Both the position numbers and the translations under genes were made by a program. The notes beneath the pieces are model-generated. The model did not search any database, was not told the origin of the DNA, and saw nothing but the letters and a program-made list of their open reading frames with translations. A DNA stretch of 64,000 bases from Opitutaceae bacterium (lineage in GTDB: Bacteria > Verrucomicrobiota > Verrucomicrobiia > Opitutales > Opitutaceae), in the NCBI GenBank assembly GCA_016711225.1, contig JADJTK010000018.1, positions 1 to 64,000 of the forward strand, given 5' to 3'. Of this stretch, positions 1 to 7,864 are shown piece by piece. Within the stretch, counting starts at the first letter, position 1. Every line of letters begins with the position of its first letter.

Positions 1-1354
1 CCGCTTCGCCGCGATGAATCCGCCCTTCCAGGCCGTGCAGAAGAGCTTCGCGGCCGACCGCAGCCCGGCCGACACCCGCTACTGCGCCGGCTGCCACGAC
101 CCCATCTCGCTCTTTGCGGGCGCCAAGGATATCCACAACCTCAGCCTCGCCGCACCCGGCATGCAGGAGGGCGTGTCCTGCGTCGTCTGCCACTCGATCT
201 CGCACGTCGACCAGCGCGGCAACGCCGACTACGTGCTCACGCCGCCCACCCGCTACCTCGGCGAGGCCGGCACCGGCGTCACGAAACGGGTCTCCGATTT
301 CCTCATTCGCGCCTACCCGCGCCAGCACCTCGCCGACTACGACCGCAACATCCTCCGCACCGCCGAATTCTGCGGCGCCTGCCACAAGCAGTTCATCCCC
401 GAGGCCCTCAACCGCTTCGGCTCCAACCCCGCCCAGAACCAGTTCGACGAGTGGCGCCAAAGCCACTGGAACCACCCCGACGCTCCCGAGAAGACCCTCA
501 GCTGCCGCGACTGCCACATGCGCCTCGTGCCCGATTCCCGCGACCCCGGCGCGGGCGAGGCCGGCGACCTCCGCCGCGCGGCCGACGACCGCGCACACCG
601 GCACCACGGCACCATCGCCACCAACCTCTTCATGCCCGCCGTGCTCAAGCTGCCGCATTGGGAGGAGCAATACCGCCTCACCGAGGAGTGGATCAAGGGC
701 GAGACCGTGCTGCCCGAGATCGCCCACCTCTGGCCCGCCGGCCCCGTGGCGCCGCTCGAGATCCTCGCCCCCGCCAACGCGACCCCGGGCGACACGATCG
801 AGCTGCGGGTCGTCGTGAAGAACCAGAAGGCCGGCCACAACTTCATCACCGGTCCACTCGATTTCCTGCGCGCCTGGGTGCACCTGCGCGTCCACGACGC
901 CGACGGCCACCTACTCGCCGAATGGGGCGGCATCGATCCGCTCACCCGCGAGATCTTCGACGAGCCCGGCGTCATCCACAAACCCGGCCGCCCGCGCGAC
1001 GCCGGCACGTTGGTCTTCGAAGGCCTGCCCGTCGACGAAGCCGGCCAAATTCTCCGTCGCCACGAACTCTGGCGCAAGGCCGGAGGCACCGGCAACCGCG
1101 TGCTCTTCCCCCGCTACGCCGACAAGCAGACCTACCGTCTCGCCCTCCCCGCCGCCACGCGCGGCCCGCTCACGATCACCGCCGACCTCAATTTCCGCCG
1201 CTACCGCCAGGAGTTCCTCAACCTCATGCTGCCCAGCATGGAGAGCGACTCCGGAGTCTTCCAACCCACGATCACCAAGGGCTCCGCCACCGCGACCCTC
1301 GCCCTCGCCTCGGCCACGCCGACGCCCGCTGCGCCGGTCGTCACTGCGCCATGA
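1..1354 (+). CDS. multihaem cytochrome c, 5'-truncated by the window edge
   Basis: The reading frame is open to the first base, so the true N-terminus and any signal peptide lie outside the window. The first internal ATG is at position 14. Counted from that ATG, four CxxCH haem-binding motifs are visible: CAGCH (about residue 24), CVVCH (56), CGACH (120) and CRDCH (164). A beta-rich C-terminal half follows and ends in an Ala/Pro/Thr-rich tail. The layout resembles the cytochrome c554/c-prime-like multihaem family and implies a periplasmic electron-transfer role. The stop overlaps the ATG of the following FG-GAP gene (ATGA), so the two are translationally coupled. Substrate and partner are unknown; further haem motifs may lie upstream. 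Confidence 0.8.
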   Translation, partial: RFAAMNPPFQAVQKSFAADRSPADTRYCAGCHDPISLFAGAKDIHNLSLAAPGMQEGVSCVVCHSISHVDQRGNADYVLTPPTRYLGEAGTGVTKRVSDFLIRAYPRQHLADYDRNILRTAEFCGACHKQFIPEALNRFGSNPAQNQFDEWRQSHWNHPDAPEKTLSCRDCHMRLVPDSRDPGAGEAGDLRRAADDRAHRHHGTIATNLFMPAVLKLPHWEEQYRLTEEWIKGETVLPEIAHLWPAGPVAPLEILAPANATPGDTIELRVVVKNQKAGHNFITGPLDFLRAWVHLRVHDADGHLLAEWGGIDPLTREIFDEPGVIHKPGRPRDAGTLVFEGLPVDEAGQILRRHELWRKAGGTGNRVLFPRYADKQTYRLALPAATRGPLTITADLNFRRYRQEFLNLMLPSMESDSGVFQPTITKGSATATLALASATPTPAAPVVTAP

Positions 1355-3183
1355 CGCAGCGCCGCCGCAAAGGTCTCTCCGCGCGCGTGCGTCGGCTCTG
1401 GCTCACCAGCGCCTCGCTCCTGCTCGGCCTCGCCGCCCTCGCCCTCGCGGTCTGGTTCCTCGATGGTCGCCACCGCACCGACCTCGCCGACGCCCGCACC
1501 AACGTCACCGCGACATTCGCGGCCGAGGCGCGCGGCCGCCACACGCCCGTCCGCTTCACCGAAGTCGCCGCCGCGGCCAACCTCCGTTTCCGCCACGGCG
1601 CCCCGCACCGCCACCGTGCCCTGCCCGAGGATACGGGCTCCGGTCTCGCCTGGGGCGACTTCGATGCCGACGGCCACCCCGACCTTTTCGTCGTCAACCA
1701 CCCCGGCATCGTCCCCACGCCCGGCTGGACGCCGCCGGGCAACCGGCTCTTCCGCAACAAGGGCGACGGCACCTTCGAAGACGTGACCGCCCGCGCCGGC
1801 CTCGCCGACCCCGACGCCTTCGGCATGGGCGCCACCTGGGTCGACTTCGACGCCGACGGCCACCTCGATCTCCACGTCGCCTGCCGCGGCCCTAACCGTC
1901 TCTTCCGCAACTGCGGCGACGGCACTTTCGTCGACGTCGCCGCCGCCGCCGGCGTAGCCGATCCGGGCTGGGGCACCGGCACCGCCTGGGGCGATTTCGA
2001 CCGCGACGGCCACCTCGATTTCTATCTCTGCAACTACGTGGACTACGACACCGCCGGGCGGGAGGCGGATTTTCTCCGCGCCCCCGGCCCCGTCTACGAG
2101 GTGCCCTTCACCCTCAACCCCAACTCCTACGATCCCCAGCCCAACCGGCTGTTTCGAAATCGTAGAGACGGCACGTTCGAGGAGGTCGCCACACGCTGCG
2201 GCGTGGCCAACGCCGACGGCCGGAGCTTCTCTGCCGCCTTCGCCGACCTCGACGGCGACGGATGGCTCGACCTCTACGTCACCAACGACGTCTCCCCCAA
2301 CCGGCTCTACCGCAACCTCGGCGGTGAGACCTCCCCCGGCAGCCCCGTCACTTTCCTCGATCTATCGGCCGTCACCGGCACGGCCGATCCGCGCGGCTCG
2401 ATGGGCCTCGCCATCGTCGACAGCGACGATCCCGCCGCGCCCCCCGACAGCCTGCCCGATCTCTTCTTCACCAACTGGGTGTCCCAGGAAAACGCGCTCT
2501 ACCAGAGTCGTCTTCTGCGCGGTGGCGGCTTCGAGTATCGCGACCGTGCCCGAGCGCTGCGCCTCGGGGAAATCTCGATCGATCCCGTCGGCTGGGGCTG
2601 CGCCTTCGTCGACCTCGATCTCGACGGACGCGGCGATCTCGTGGTCGCCAACGGCAGCACGCTCGAACGTCCGGAGGATCCCCTCCTGCTGCGCTCCGAG
2701 CCGCTCTTCCTCTTCGTCGCCGACGACGGCGGCTTCCGCGATATCGCCCCGCTCGCCGGTGCGGCGTCGTCCCAGCCCCACGACGCGCGCGGCCTCGCTG
2801 CCGCCGACTACGACGGCGATGGCGACACCGATCTCGCCGTGGCGATCAACCAAGGCGAACTCCTCCTCCTGCGCAACGACACCGACCGGCGCGGCCACCG
2901 CTCGCTCGCCCTCCGTCTCGCCGGCCCGCCCGCGCAGTGCTTCGGTGCGAGGATCGAGGTCTGGTCCGCGGGTCGCCGCCAGCTCCGCTGGTGGGGCGCC
3001 GACGTGTCGTACCTCAGCCAGCACGCCGCCGAGCTGATAATCGGCCTCGGCACCGCCACCACCGTCGACAAGGTCGTCGTCCACTGGACCGACGGCACCG
3101 TCACAGAAGCCGCCAACGTTCCCGCCGGCCGCATCACCCTCCCCCACCGCGGCGCCGCTCAGTCGATGCCTCCGCCTCGGTAG
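1351..3183 (+). CDS. CRTAC1-type FG-GAP/VCBS repeat protein with ASPIC/UnbV domain
   Basis: The start is the ATG in the ATGA overlap with the upstream cytochrome; the frame is open further upstream but that part is a shadow. The protein has 610 residues. Residues about 14-36 form a single hydrophobic anchor or signal segment. At least five FG-GAP/VCBS units follow, each with an Asp-rich loop of the DxDxDGxxDL kind that would bind calcium in a beta-propeller. The C-terminal about 80 residues (GARIEVWSAG to VHWTDGT) match the ASPIC/UnbV domain. Such proteins are exported and probably mediate surface or complex interactions. Pairing with a multihaem cytochrome suggests a shared periplasmic complex, which is inference. 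Confidence 0.85.
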   Translation: MTQRRRKGLSARVRRLWLTSASLLLGLAALALAVWFLDGRHRTDLADARTNVTATFAAEARGRHTPVRFTEVAAAANLRFRHGAPHRHRALPEDTGSGLAWGDFDADGHPDLFVVNHPGIVPTPGWTPPGNRLFRNKGDGTFEDVTARAGLADPDAFGMGATWVDFDADGHLDLHVACRGPNRLFRNCGDGTFVDVAAAAGVADPGWGTGTAWGDFDRDGHLDFYLCNYVDYDTAGREADFLRAPGPVYEVPFTLNPNSYDPQPNRLFRNRRDGTFEEVATRCGVANADGRSFSAAFADLDGDGWLDLYVTNDVSPNRLYRNLGGETSPGSPVTFLDLSAVTGTADPRGSMGLAIVDSDDPAAPPDSLPDLFFTNWVSQENALYQSRLLRGGGFEYRDRARALRLGEISIDPVGWGCAFVDLDLDGRGDLVVANGSTLERPEDPLLLRSEPLFLFVADDGGFRDIAPLAGAASSQPHDARGLAAADYDGDGDTDLAVAINQGELLLLRNDTDRRGHRSLALRLAGPPAQCFGARIEVWSAGRRQLRWWGADVSYLSQHAAELIIGLGTATTVDKVVVHWTDGTVTEAANVPAGRITLPHRGAAQSMPPPR

Positions 3184-3211
3184 GGACGCCGTCCCGTTGG
3201 CGCCCGTTGCC

Positions 3212-3289
3212 GTAGGCGTGCTCGCACGCTCCAACCTCCGTCTTCTCCGAGTCCAGCGCTCCGGAAGCGCGTGCGAGCACGCTGCCTGC
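3212..3289. repeat. REP-like inverted repeat
   Basis: Two arms sharing the core GTGCTCGCACGC and its complement (3218-3229 and 3269-3280) flank a spacer of about 39 bases, between the FG-GAP gene and the convergent methyltransferase. The same 12-base core recurs in a better conserved hairpin at 11033-11089, so this is one copy of a dispersed palindromic element. It may act as a bidirectional mRNA 3' end between convergent genes. Confidence 0.6.
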
Positions 3290-3341
3290 GCCCCCGGAAC
3301 AGTTCGCCCTCTGCCAGTCCAACACCCAAAGGGTCCCGGCG

Positions 3342-3914
3342 CTATAGCTTCCGCAGTCGCAGTGCGAAGTGCCACGGGCCGACGCACTGAGGTTCGCCCT
3401 CGACCGCGAGTCCGCCGCACTCCTCCGCCCAGGCAACGATCTGCTCGGGGCGCGGCCGGATCTCCAGGCTCGGCCCACGGGGCGTGGCGAGATCACTGCG
3501 CCAATGGATCACCGCCACCATTCCGCCCGGACGCACCACCCGCCCCGCTTCACACAACGCCGGCACCGGAGCCTCGCCGTGAAGGATGTTGAACAACAGA
3601 CACGCCCCACAGCTGCCAGAATCCAAACCGAAACCCTCCGCAAATACATCGCGCATCGACACCGCGACGTTCGCCATGCCCGCCGCTTCGGCTCGGGCGC
3701 GGGTCGCGGCCGCCATTTCCGGCTCGATATCGAAGGCGTGCACCGGAGCACCGGTCCGCTGCGCCAGCGGCAACGTGAAGGTACCATAGCCGCAGCCCAA
3801 CTCGGCGACGGCGCCCGTGCTCGAATCGAACCCGAACACGTCGAGCACGGCTTCGATGTCGAACAACGACTCCCAATAACGGACCTCAGGCATGCCGCTC
3901 TCGCGATATTTCAT
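3342..3914 (-). CDS. class I SAM-dependent methyltransferase
   Basis: A 190-residue Rossmann-type methyltransferase. Motif I is ELGCGYGTFTLPLA (about residues 38-51), followed by an acidic ribose-binding position in HAFDIEP and the post-motif DVFAEG region. A conserved VVRPGGMVAVIHW strand corresponds to motif III. It belongs to the broad Methyltransf_11/25 superfamily and no substrate can be read from the sequence. It stands alone, convergent with the FG-GAP gene and upstream of a noncoding stretch that separates it from the Rrf2 gene. Calling the superfamily is safe; anything narrower would be a guess. Confidence 0.85.
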   Translation of the reverse strand: MKYRESGMPEVRYWESLFDIEAVLDVFGFDSSTGAVAELGCGYGTFTLPLAQRTGAPVHAFDIEPEMAAATRARAEAAGMANVAVSMRDVFAEGFGLDSGSCGACLLFNILHGEAPVPALCEAGRVVRPGGMVAVIHWRSDLATPRGPSLEIRPRPEQIVAWAEECGGLAVEGEPQCVGPWHFALRLRKL

Positions 3915-4021
3915 CGGCGTCGACGAACGTGTATTTTGTTAAGTTTCAAATAGTGGCAGTGATCAGCCAGTCGAGCGGTCGAACGACAAGAGCAAGACCG
4001 CCGAGAAATCCGTGCGAACAA

Positions 4022-4510
4022 TCAACTGGATCGAGCCATCGCCGGATGGGCGCTCGTCCCTCGACGCTCGACCCTCGTCGCTAGGACCCCCCTCACCCCT
4101 TCTCCGCCTTGAACACCGCGAGCGTGGTCTTCTTCATAAAATCGTCCCACTGCTGGTTCATCGCGACGATGTTGTCGTGCAACGGACAGGGGTTCGCCCT
4201 TGCCGCACCAGTCGGGACCGAACGGGCACATCATCCCTTCATTCTCCTTTTCGAACAGCGCAACGATGTCGGCCAGTACGATGCGCGAGGGCGCCTTGGC
4301 CAGCCAGTAGCCACCACCCGGGCCACGCGTACCCTCGACGAGACCGCCGGTGGAGAGTGTCGTCAGCAACTTAGCGACGAGCGGTTGCGGCAGTCCGCGG
4401 TCCTTCGCGATGTCGAGCGAGCTGAGCACGGTCTTGCCGACGTCATAGCGCTCGGCGAGCGCACTCATGGCGGAGATGGCGGTCTGGGCAGTTTTGCCGC
4501 AGCGAAGCAT
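4022..4510 (-). CDS. Rrf2-family regulator with a one-base frameshift near its C-terminus
   Basis: The N-terminal winged-helix of an Rrf2 protein is clear (AISAMSALAERYD..., GLPQPLVAKLLTTLSTGGLVEGTRGPGGGY). It is followed by the iron-sulfur region MCPFGPDWCGKG. As sequenced the frame then runs into nonsense and stops at 4022. Removing one base from the GGGG run at 4189-4192 (CCCC on the coding strand) restores a natural end, ...CPLHDNIVAMNQQWDD... to FKAEKG, with stop at 4093. It also restores the third cysteine of a C-x6-C-x5-C cluster-binding motif. Either this is a sequencing/assembly error or the regulator is a recent pseudogene. It is the last gene of the cytochrome/FeS/NrfD operon, starting 4 bases after nrfD ends, and is the best candidate to bind the palindrome at 7472-7497. 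Confidence 0.8.
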   Translation of the reverse strand: MLRCGKTAQTAISAMSALAERYDVGKTVLSSLDIAKDRGLPQPLVAKLLTTLSTGGLVEGTRGPGGGYWLAKAPSRIVLADIVALFEKENEGMMCPFGPDWCGKGEPLSVARQHRRDEPAVGRFYEEDHARGVQGGEGVRGVLATRVERRGTSAHPAMARSS

Positions 4511-4514
4511 GGGG

Positions 4515-5783
4515 TCAGTGTTTGGCGCTGCGAGGCGCCGTCAACACCGGCAGGCCGACCTTTAGCGCGATGGTGTAGACCAGCAGCCCGAGCGCCCAGA
4601 TGCCGGCCATGATCTGCCACTCGATCAAGCTGGGCGAGTACTCGACGAGCTCGTGCATCGTCGAGGGGATGAAGCCGGGGATGATCAGGCCCATGCCCTT
4701 CTCGATCCACACGGCCACGAAGGCCAGCACGCACACCAGCGTGAGCTGACGTTTGTGGGCCACCACCCCGGGCCGCAGAATGAGGATCGCGGCGACGACG
4801 TTGAACACGACGGATGTCCAGATCCAGGGGACGAGCCCATGCGCGCCATGGAGCCCGAAATAGAGGTAGCGCGCGGCCGCCGTGTGGCTGCTGCCGCTGT
4901 AGAACTCGGTGAACACCTCGGAGACAACCATCAGCAGGTTGATGAGAATAGTCACCCGCATGATGTTAGTGAGGATCGAGAGCGGCTTGTCGCTCATCCG
5001 CACTCCGGCGACGCGGCGCAGGATCTGCAGGCCGATGATGATGAACGCCGGGCCGGAGACGAAGGCCGAGGCGAGAAAGCGCGGCGCAAGCAGCGCGGTG
5101 TTCCAGAACGGTCTCCCACCGAGCCCGCAATAGAGGAACGCGGTGACGGTGTGGATCGAGATCGCCCACACGATGGAGAGGAAGACGAACGGCACGTACC
5201 AGCGCGGGTTGGGCCGGCGTCCGAGGAAACGCATGTAGAGCAGATACCCGCAGATGTGCAGGTTGAGCAGCAGGTAGCCGTTGAGCACGACCACATCCCA
5301 CGTGAGCATCGAGAGCGGCCAGTTGAACACGCCGATCCCCGGGATCATGTGCCAGGCGCGGTCCGGCCGGCCGAGGTCGACTACCACGAATCCGATACAC
5401 ATCACGATGGCGGCAATCGCCAGCATCTCGCCCACGATCACGACATCGTGCATCTCCTCGTCGTGGTAGAGGTACGCGGGGATGACCATCATCACCCCGC
5501 CGGCGGCGAGCCCGACCATGAAGGTGAAGTTCGCAATGTAGAGCCCCCAGGAGACGTGGTCGGTCATCGCGGTGACCGCCATGCCGTCGCGGATCTGCAC
5601 GGCCCAGGCGTTGAGACCGACCAGGCCCACGGCGGTGAGCAAGGTCATCCACGCGTAGAACCAGCCATTGCCGTCGGTGGCGGCGATGCCCGCACGCCAA
5701 AGGAAGCGCACGTAGTTGGCAAAATGCCCGCGCCGGGGATCGGCGGCGAGTTGCAGGGAGGAACTGGTGCCAGGAGAGGACAT
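4515..5783 (-). CDS. NrfD/PsrC-family quinol-interacting membrane subunit
   Basis: A 422-residue polytopic membrane protein with about ten hydrophobic helices. Typical family features are the N-terminal GNGWFYAWMT segment, DHVSWGLYIANFTFMVGLAAGG, the VVVDLGRPDRAWHM loop and PIPA-like late helices (KGMGLIIPGFIPSTMHE). NrfD/PsrC/DsrP proteins exchange electrons between the quinone pool and a four-cluster ferredoxin partner. The ferredoxin and a tetrahaem cytochrome are encoded directly upstream in the same operon, so the three should form a membrane complex. With napDA divergent and no napC in view, the complex may be the quinol dehydrogenase feeding NapA (inference). Confidence 0.9.
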   Translation of the reverse strand: MSSPGTSSSLQLAADPRRGHFANYVRFLWRAGIAATDGNGWFYAWMTLLTAVGLVGLNAWAVQIRDGMAVTAMTDHVSWGLYIANFTFMVGLAAGGVMMVIPAYLYHDEEMHDVVIVGEMLAIAAIVMCIGFVVVDLGRPDRAWHMIPGIGVFNWPLSMLTWDVVVLNGYLLLNLHICGYLLYMRFLGRRPNPRWYVPFVFLSIVWAISIHTVTAFLYCGLGGRPFWNTALLAPRFLASAFVSGPAFIIIGLQILRRVAGVRMSDKPLSILTNIMRVTILINLLMVVSEVFTEFYSGSSHTAAARYLYFGLHGAHGLVPWIWTSVVFNVVAAILILRPGVVAHKRQLTLVCVLAFVAVWIEKGMGLIIPGFIPSTMHELVEYSPSLIEWQIMAGIWALGLLVYTIALKVGLPVLTAPRSAKH

Positions 5784-5801
5784 CGGCAGGCGAAGGCGCG
5801 A

Positions 5802-6764
5802 TTACTTGTCGAAGAAGTAGAAAAAGCTCGGCCGGGTCCCGAGCTCTTCCTTGAGGACGAACACTCGCTTGTTCGCGAGCACCCAGCGAATCTCGGATTC
5901 GGGATCGAGGAGGTTGCCGAACACGCGTGCGCCGGTGGGGCAGGCCTCCAGGCAGGCGGGCAGTTTGCCTTCGCGCGTGCGGTGGAGGCAGTAGGTGCAT
6001 TTCTCCATCACGCCTTGCGGCCGCAAGCGGTTGGAAAGGTAGGCTTGCACCGGGTTGATCTCCTCGGCGGGCACCTCGGGCTTGGTCCAGTTGAAACGGC
6101 GCGCGTGGTACGGGCAGGCGGCCTCGCAGTAGCGACAGCCGATGCACCAGTTGTAGTCCACGACGACGATGCCGTCCTTCTCCTTCCACGTGGCCTCGAC
6201 CGGGCAGACATCCACGCACGGCGGGTTGTCGCACTGCTGGCACTGGACCGGCATGTAGTACTTTTCGGGATCGGCGACGGGATGGGTATAGGTGACGTTG
6301 CCCTGCGCCAGGTCCATCGTGCCCTTCTGCATCTCGTACACGCGGATGTACGAGTTGCCGGAGGGGCGGTCGTGGTTGTTCTCCTTGTGGCAGGCCTCGG
6401 CGCAGCGTCGGCAGCCCACGCAGATCGAGAGGTTGAGCGCGTAACCAAATTTCACGCCCGGCTGCGGCTTCGGGTCGGCGATGTGCACTGCCACCCCGTG
6501 CTCCTCCAGGGCGTCGGCCTCGAGCCGAGCGATGATCTTAGCCATGGCTTCAGGCGTGAGCTCCCGGTAGTGCTTCTGCAGAAACTCGTCCACCGACACA
6601 TCGGCGGCCCAATCGGCGATCGGCGCGATGGCCTTGGCGAAAGCGGCGGCACCGAGCGTGGCGCCGGCAAGCTTCAATGCCGTACGGCGGGTCATGCCGC
6701 CGGGGTCGCTACCGATGGCGGAATCCGGTGAAGCCTCGGGGGGGGAATTGGGGGACTCACTCAT
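5802..6764 (-). CDS. four-cluster [4Fe-4S] ferredoxin-like subunit with Tat signal (NrfC/DsrO type)
   Basis: The start is set at 6764, giving 320 residues and an 8-base overlap with the upstream cytochrome; a longer frame to 6905 lies inside that gene. The N-terminus carries a twin-arginine motif (MTRRTALKLAG) and hydrophobic stretch, so the folded protein is exported by Tat. Sixteen cysteines fall in four groups: CVGCRRCAEAC, CQQCDNPPCVDVC, CIGCRYCEAAC and CTYC...CLEAC, giving four [4Fe-4S] clusters. This is the usual partner of NrfD-type subunits, wiring quinol oxidation to periplasmic cytochromes. It sits 18 bases before nrfD. Confidence 0.9.
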   Translation of the reverse strand: MSESPNSPPEASPDSAIGSDPGGMTRRTALKLAGATLGAAAFAKAIAPIADWAADVSVDEFLQKHYRELTPEAMAKIIARLEADALEEHGVAVHIADPKPQPGVKFGYALNLSICVGCRRCAEACHKENNHDRPSGNSYIRVYEMQKGTMDLAQGNVTYTHPVADPEKYYMPVQCQQCDNPPCVDVCPVEATWKEKDGIVVVDYNWCIGCRYCEAACPYHARRFNWTKPEVPAEEINPVQAYLSNRLRPQGVMEKCTYCLHRTREGKLPACLEACPTGARVFGNLLDPESEIRWVLANKRVFVLKEELGTRPSFFYFFDK

Positions 6765-7437
6765 GGGCGGAATCCGAAACGGGGTGGGCGGCGGCGCGCT
6801 GCGCCTGCTGGACGGCGCCGCGATCGACCGGAACGAAAACAGGGCGCACCTTGGGAAACGCCGGCGCGTGCGGGTCGTGGCAATCCACGCAGGTGTTACG
6901 CTCACGCGGTCCGCGGGCGAGGTCCCAATGGCCGGTCATCCCGCCGTGCGCTCCGGCCTTGAAATCGCGATACTGCGGACCGTGACACTGGGCGCACAGT
7001 TCGATCACCCGCGGATAGTCAACCGAGGTTCCGTCGGCGCGGCGCAGCGTGTCGTAGTTGGTAGCGTTGTGGCAGGAGAGGCAGCTTTGCGCCCCGTGCT
7101 GATAGGCGAGCCCCTGATGAAACTCCTTGAGGTCCTCGCTGGCGTGAAGCGCGAGGTTCGGCGCGCGCGTGGTGTGGCAGGTCGCGCAAGCCACCGGCAC
7201 GGGTGCGCCGCCGTGGTTGAGCGAATTGGTGAGCACCTTCGGCGTCGCCGGGCCCGACCTGATGTTCACAGCGTGGCGCAGGCGGGTGGCTCCAGCCAAC
7301 TCGGAGGAGGCGGTTAGGCTCGACGGCGCGACGACGGGATCGGAACCCGGGGCTGTCACGCCGGCACGCAACGCCCACGCACCGGCGGTGCACAAGGCTA
7401 CAACCACAAACGCGGAGAGGTAACGCGGGGCCTTCAA
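6757..7437 (-). CDS. periplasmic tetrahaem cytochrome c
   Basis: First gene of the leftward operon, 226 residues, with an N-terminal signal or anchor segment (about residues 5-23). Four CxxCH motifs are present: CATCH, CLSCH, CAQCH and CVDCH, with extra histidines suitable as distal ligands. The C-terminal 30 residues are Ala/Pro/Val rich and without haem motifs. Gene order cytochrome-FeS-NrfD recalls NrfBCD and related quinol-oxidising modules, so it probably accepts electrons from the FeS subunit and passes them to a periplasmic acceptor. Its promoter should lie in 7438-7531, the region that holds the 26-bp palindrome. Confidence 0.85.
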   Translation of the reverse strand: MKAPRYLSAFVVVALCTAGAWALRAGVTAPGSDPVVAPSSLTASSELAGATRLRHAVNIRSGPATPKVLTNSLNHGGAPVPVACATCHTTRAPNLALHASEDLKEFHQGLAYQHGAQSCLSCHNATNYDTLRRADGTSVDYPRVIELCAQCHGPQYRDFKAGAHGGMTGHWDLARGPRERNTCVDCHDPHAPAFPKVRPVFVPVDRGAVQQAQRAAAHPVSDSAHE

Positions 7438-7471
7438 GCACGGTCACCATCGGCACGCCGGCCGCCTATTT

Positions 7472-7497
7472 CAAGATAAAACTTTCTTTTTATCTTG
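7472..7497. promoter_or_regulatory. 26-bp palindromic operator between divergent operons
   Basis: Perfect ten-base arms CAAGATAAAA and TTTTATCTTG flank a six-base spacer. The AT-rich block stands out in a GC-rich region and lies midway between the cytochrome/FeS/NrfD/Rrf2 operon and napDAB. Outer AAGAT...ATCTT symmetry resembles operators of the Rrf2 member NsrR. Binding by the Rrf2 protein encoded at the end of the leftward operon is inference. Confidence 0.6.
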
Positions 7498-7531
7498 TGC
7501 CGGAGGCGACCGCGTACATCCTGTCCCCAGG

Positions 7532-7864
7532 ATGCCCCCTCCCGTGACCAATCCGGAGCCCGTCGTGATCAGCCTCGTGCTGCGACTACACGAAGAAGAC
7601 GCCCTGCCCACCGCCACCCTCGCCGCGTTGCGCGCCCACCCAAGCCTCGAGATCGGCACCGTCTGCGACTCTTGGGTCCCGCTCGTGGCCGAGACGCCCG
7701 ACCCGCGCGAACTGCATCGCTGGCTCGAGTCGCTGCCCGGCGTCGCGAGCGTCGATGTCGCCTTCGTCGAAGTCGTCCCGCAACCCGACGCCCCGCGTTA
7801 CGCCACCGAGAGGGCGCCAAGCCACTCCTCCCTCATTCCCTCTCCCTCATCCCGTCCCCGATGA
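7532..7864 (+). CDS. napD: NapD-like chaperone for NapA
   Basis: A 110-residue protein with the NapD fold pattern: an N-terminal strand VVISLVLRLHEEDALPTATLAAL, a central acidic segment, then RELHRWLESLPGVASVDVAFVEVV. NapD binds the Tat signal of NapA and delays export until cofactor is loaded. The stop overlaps the napA ATG (ATGA), the classic napDA arrangement. The last 20 residues (Ser/Pro/Arg rich) are not conserved in the family. It is the first gene of the rightward nap operon, with the palindrome about 35 bases upstream. Confidence 0.85.
   Translation: MPPPVTNPEPVVISLVLRLHEEDALPTATLAALRAHPSLEIGTVCDSWVPLVAETPDPRELHRWLESLPGVASVDVAFVEVVPQPDAPRYATERAPSHSSLIPSPSSRPR

Noticed and set aside
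4653..6731. A 692-codon plus-strand frame opposite the NrfD and FeS genes
   Set aside because: Composition is a His/Arg/Asp-rich antisense shadow; the minus-strand genes have full cysteine and helix patterns.
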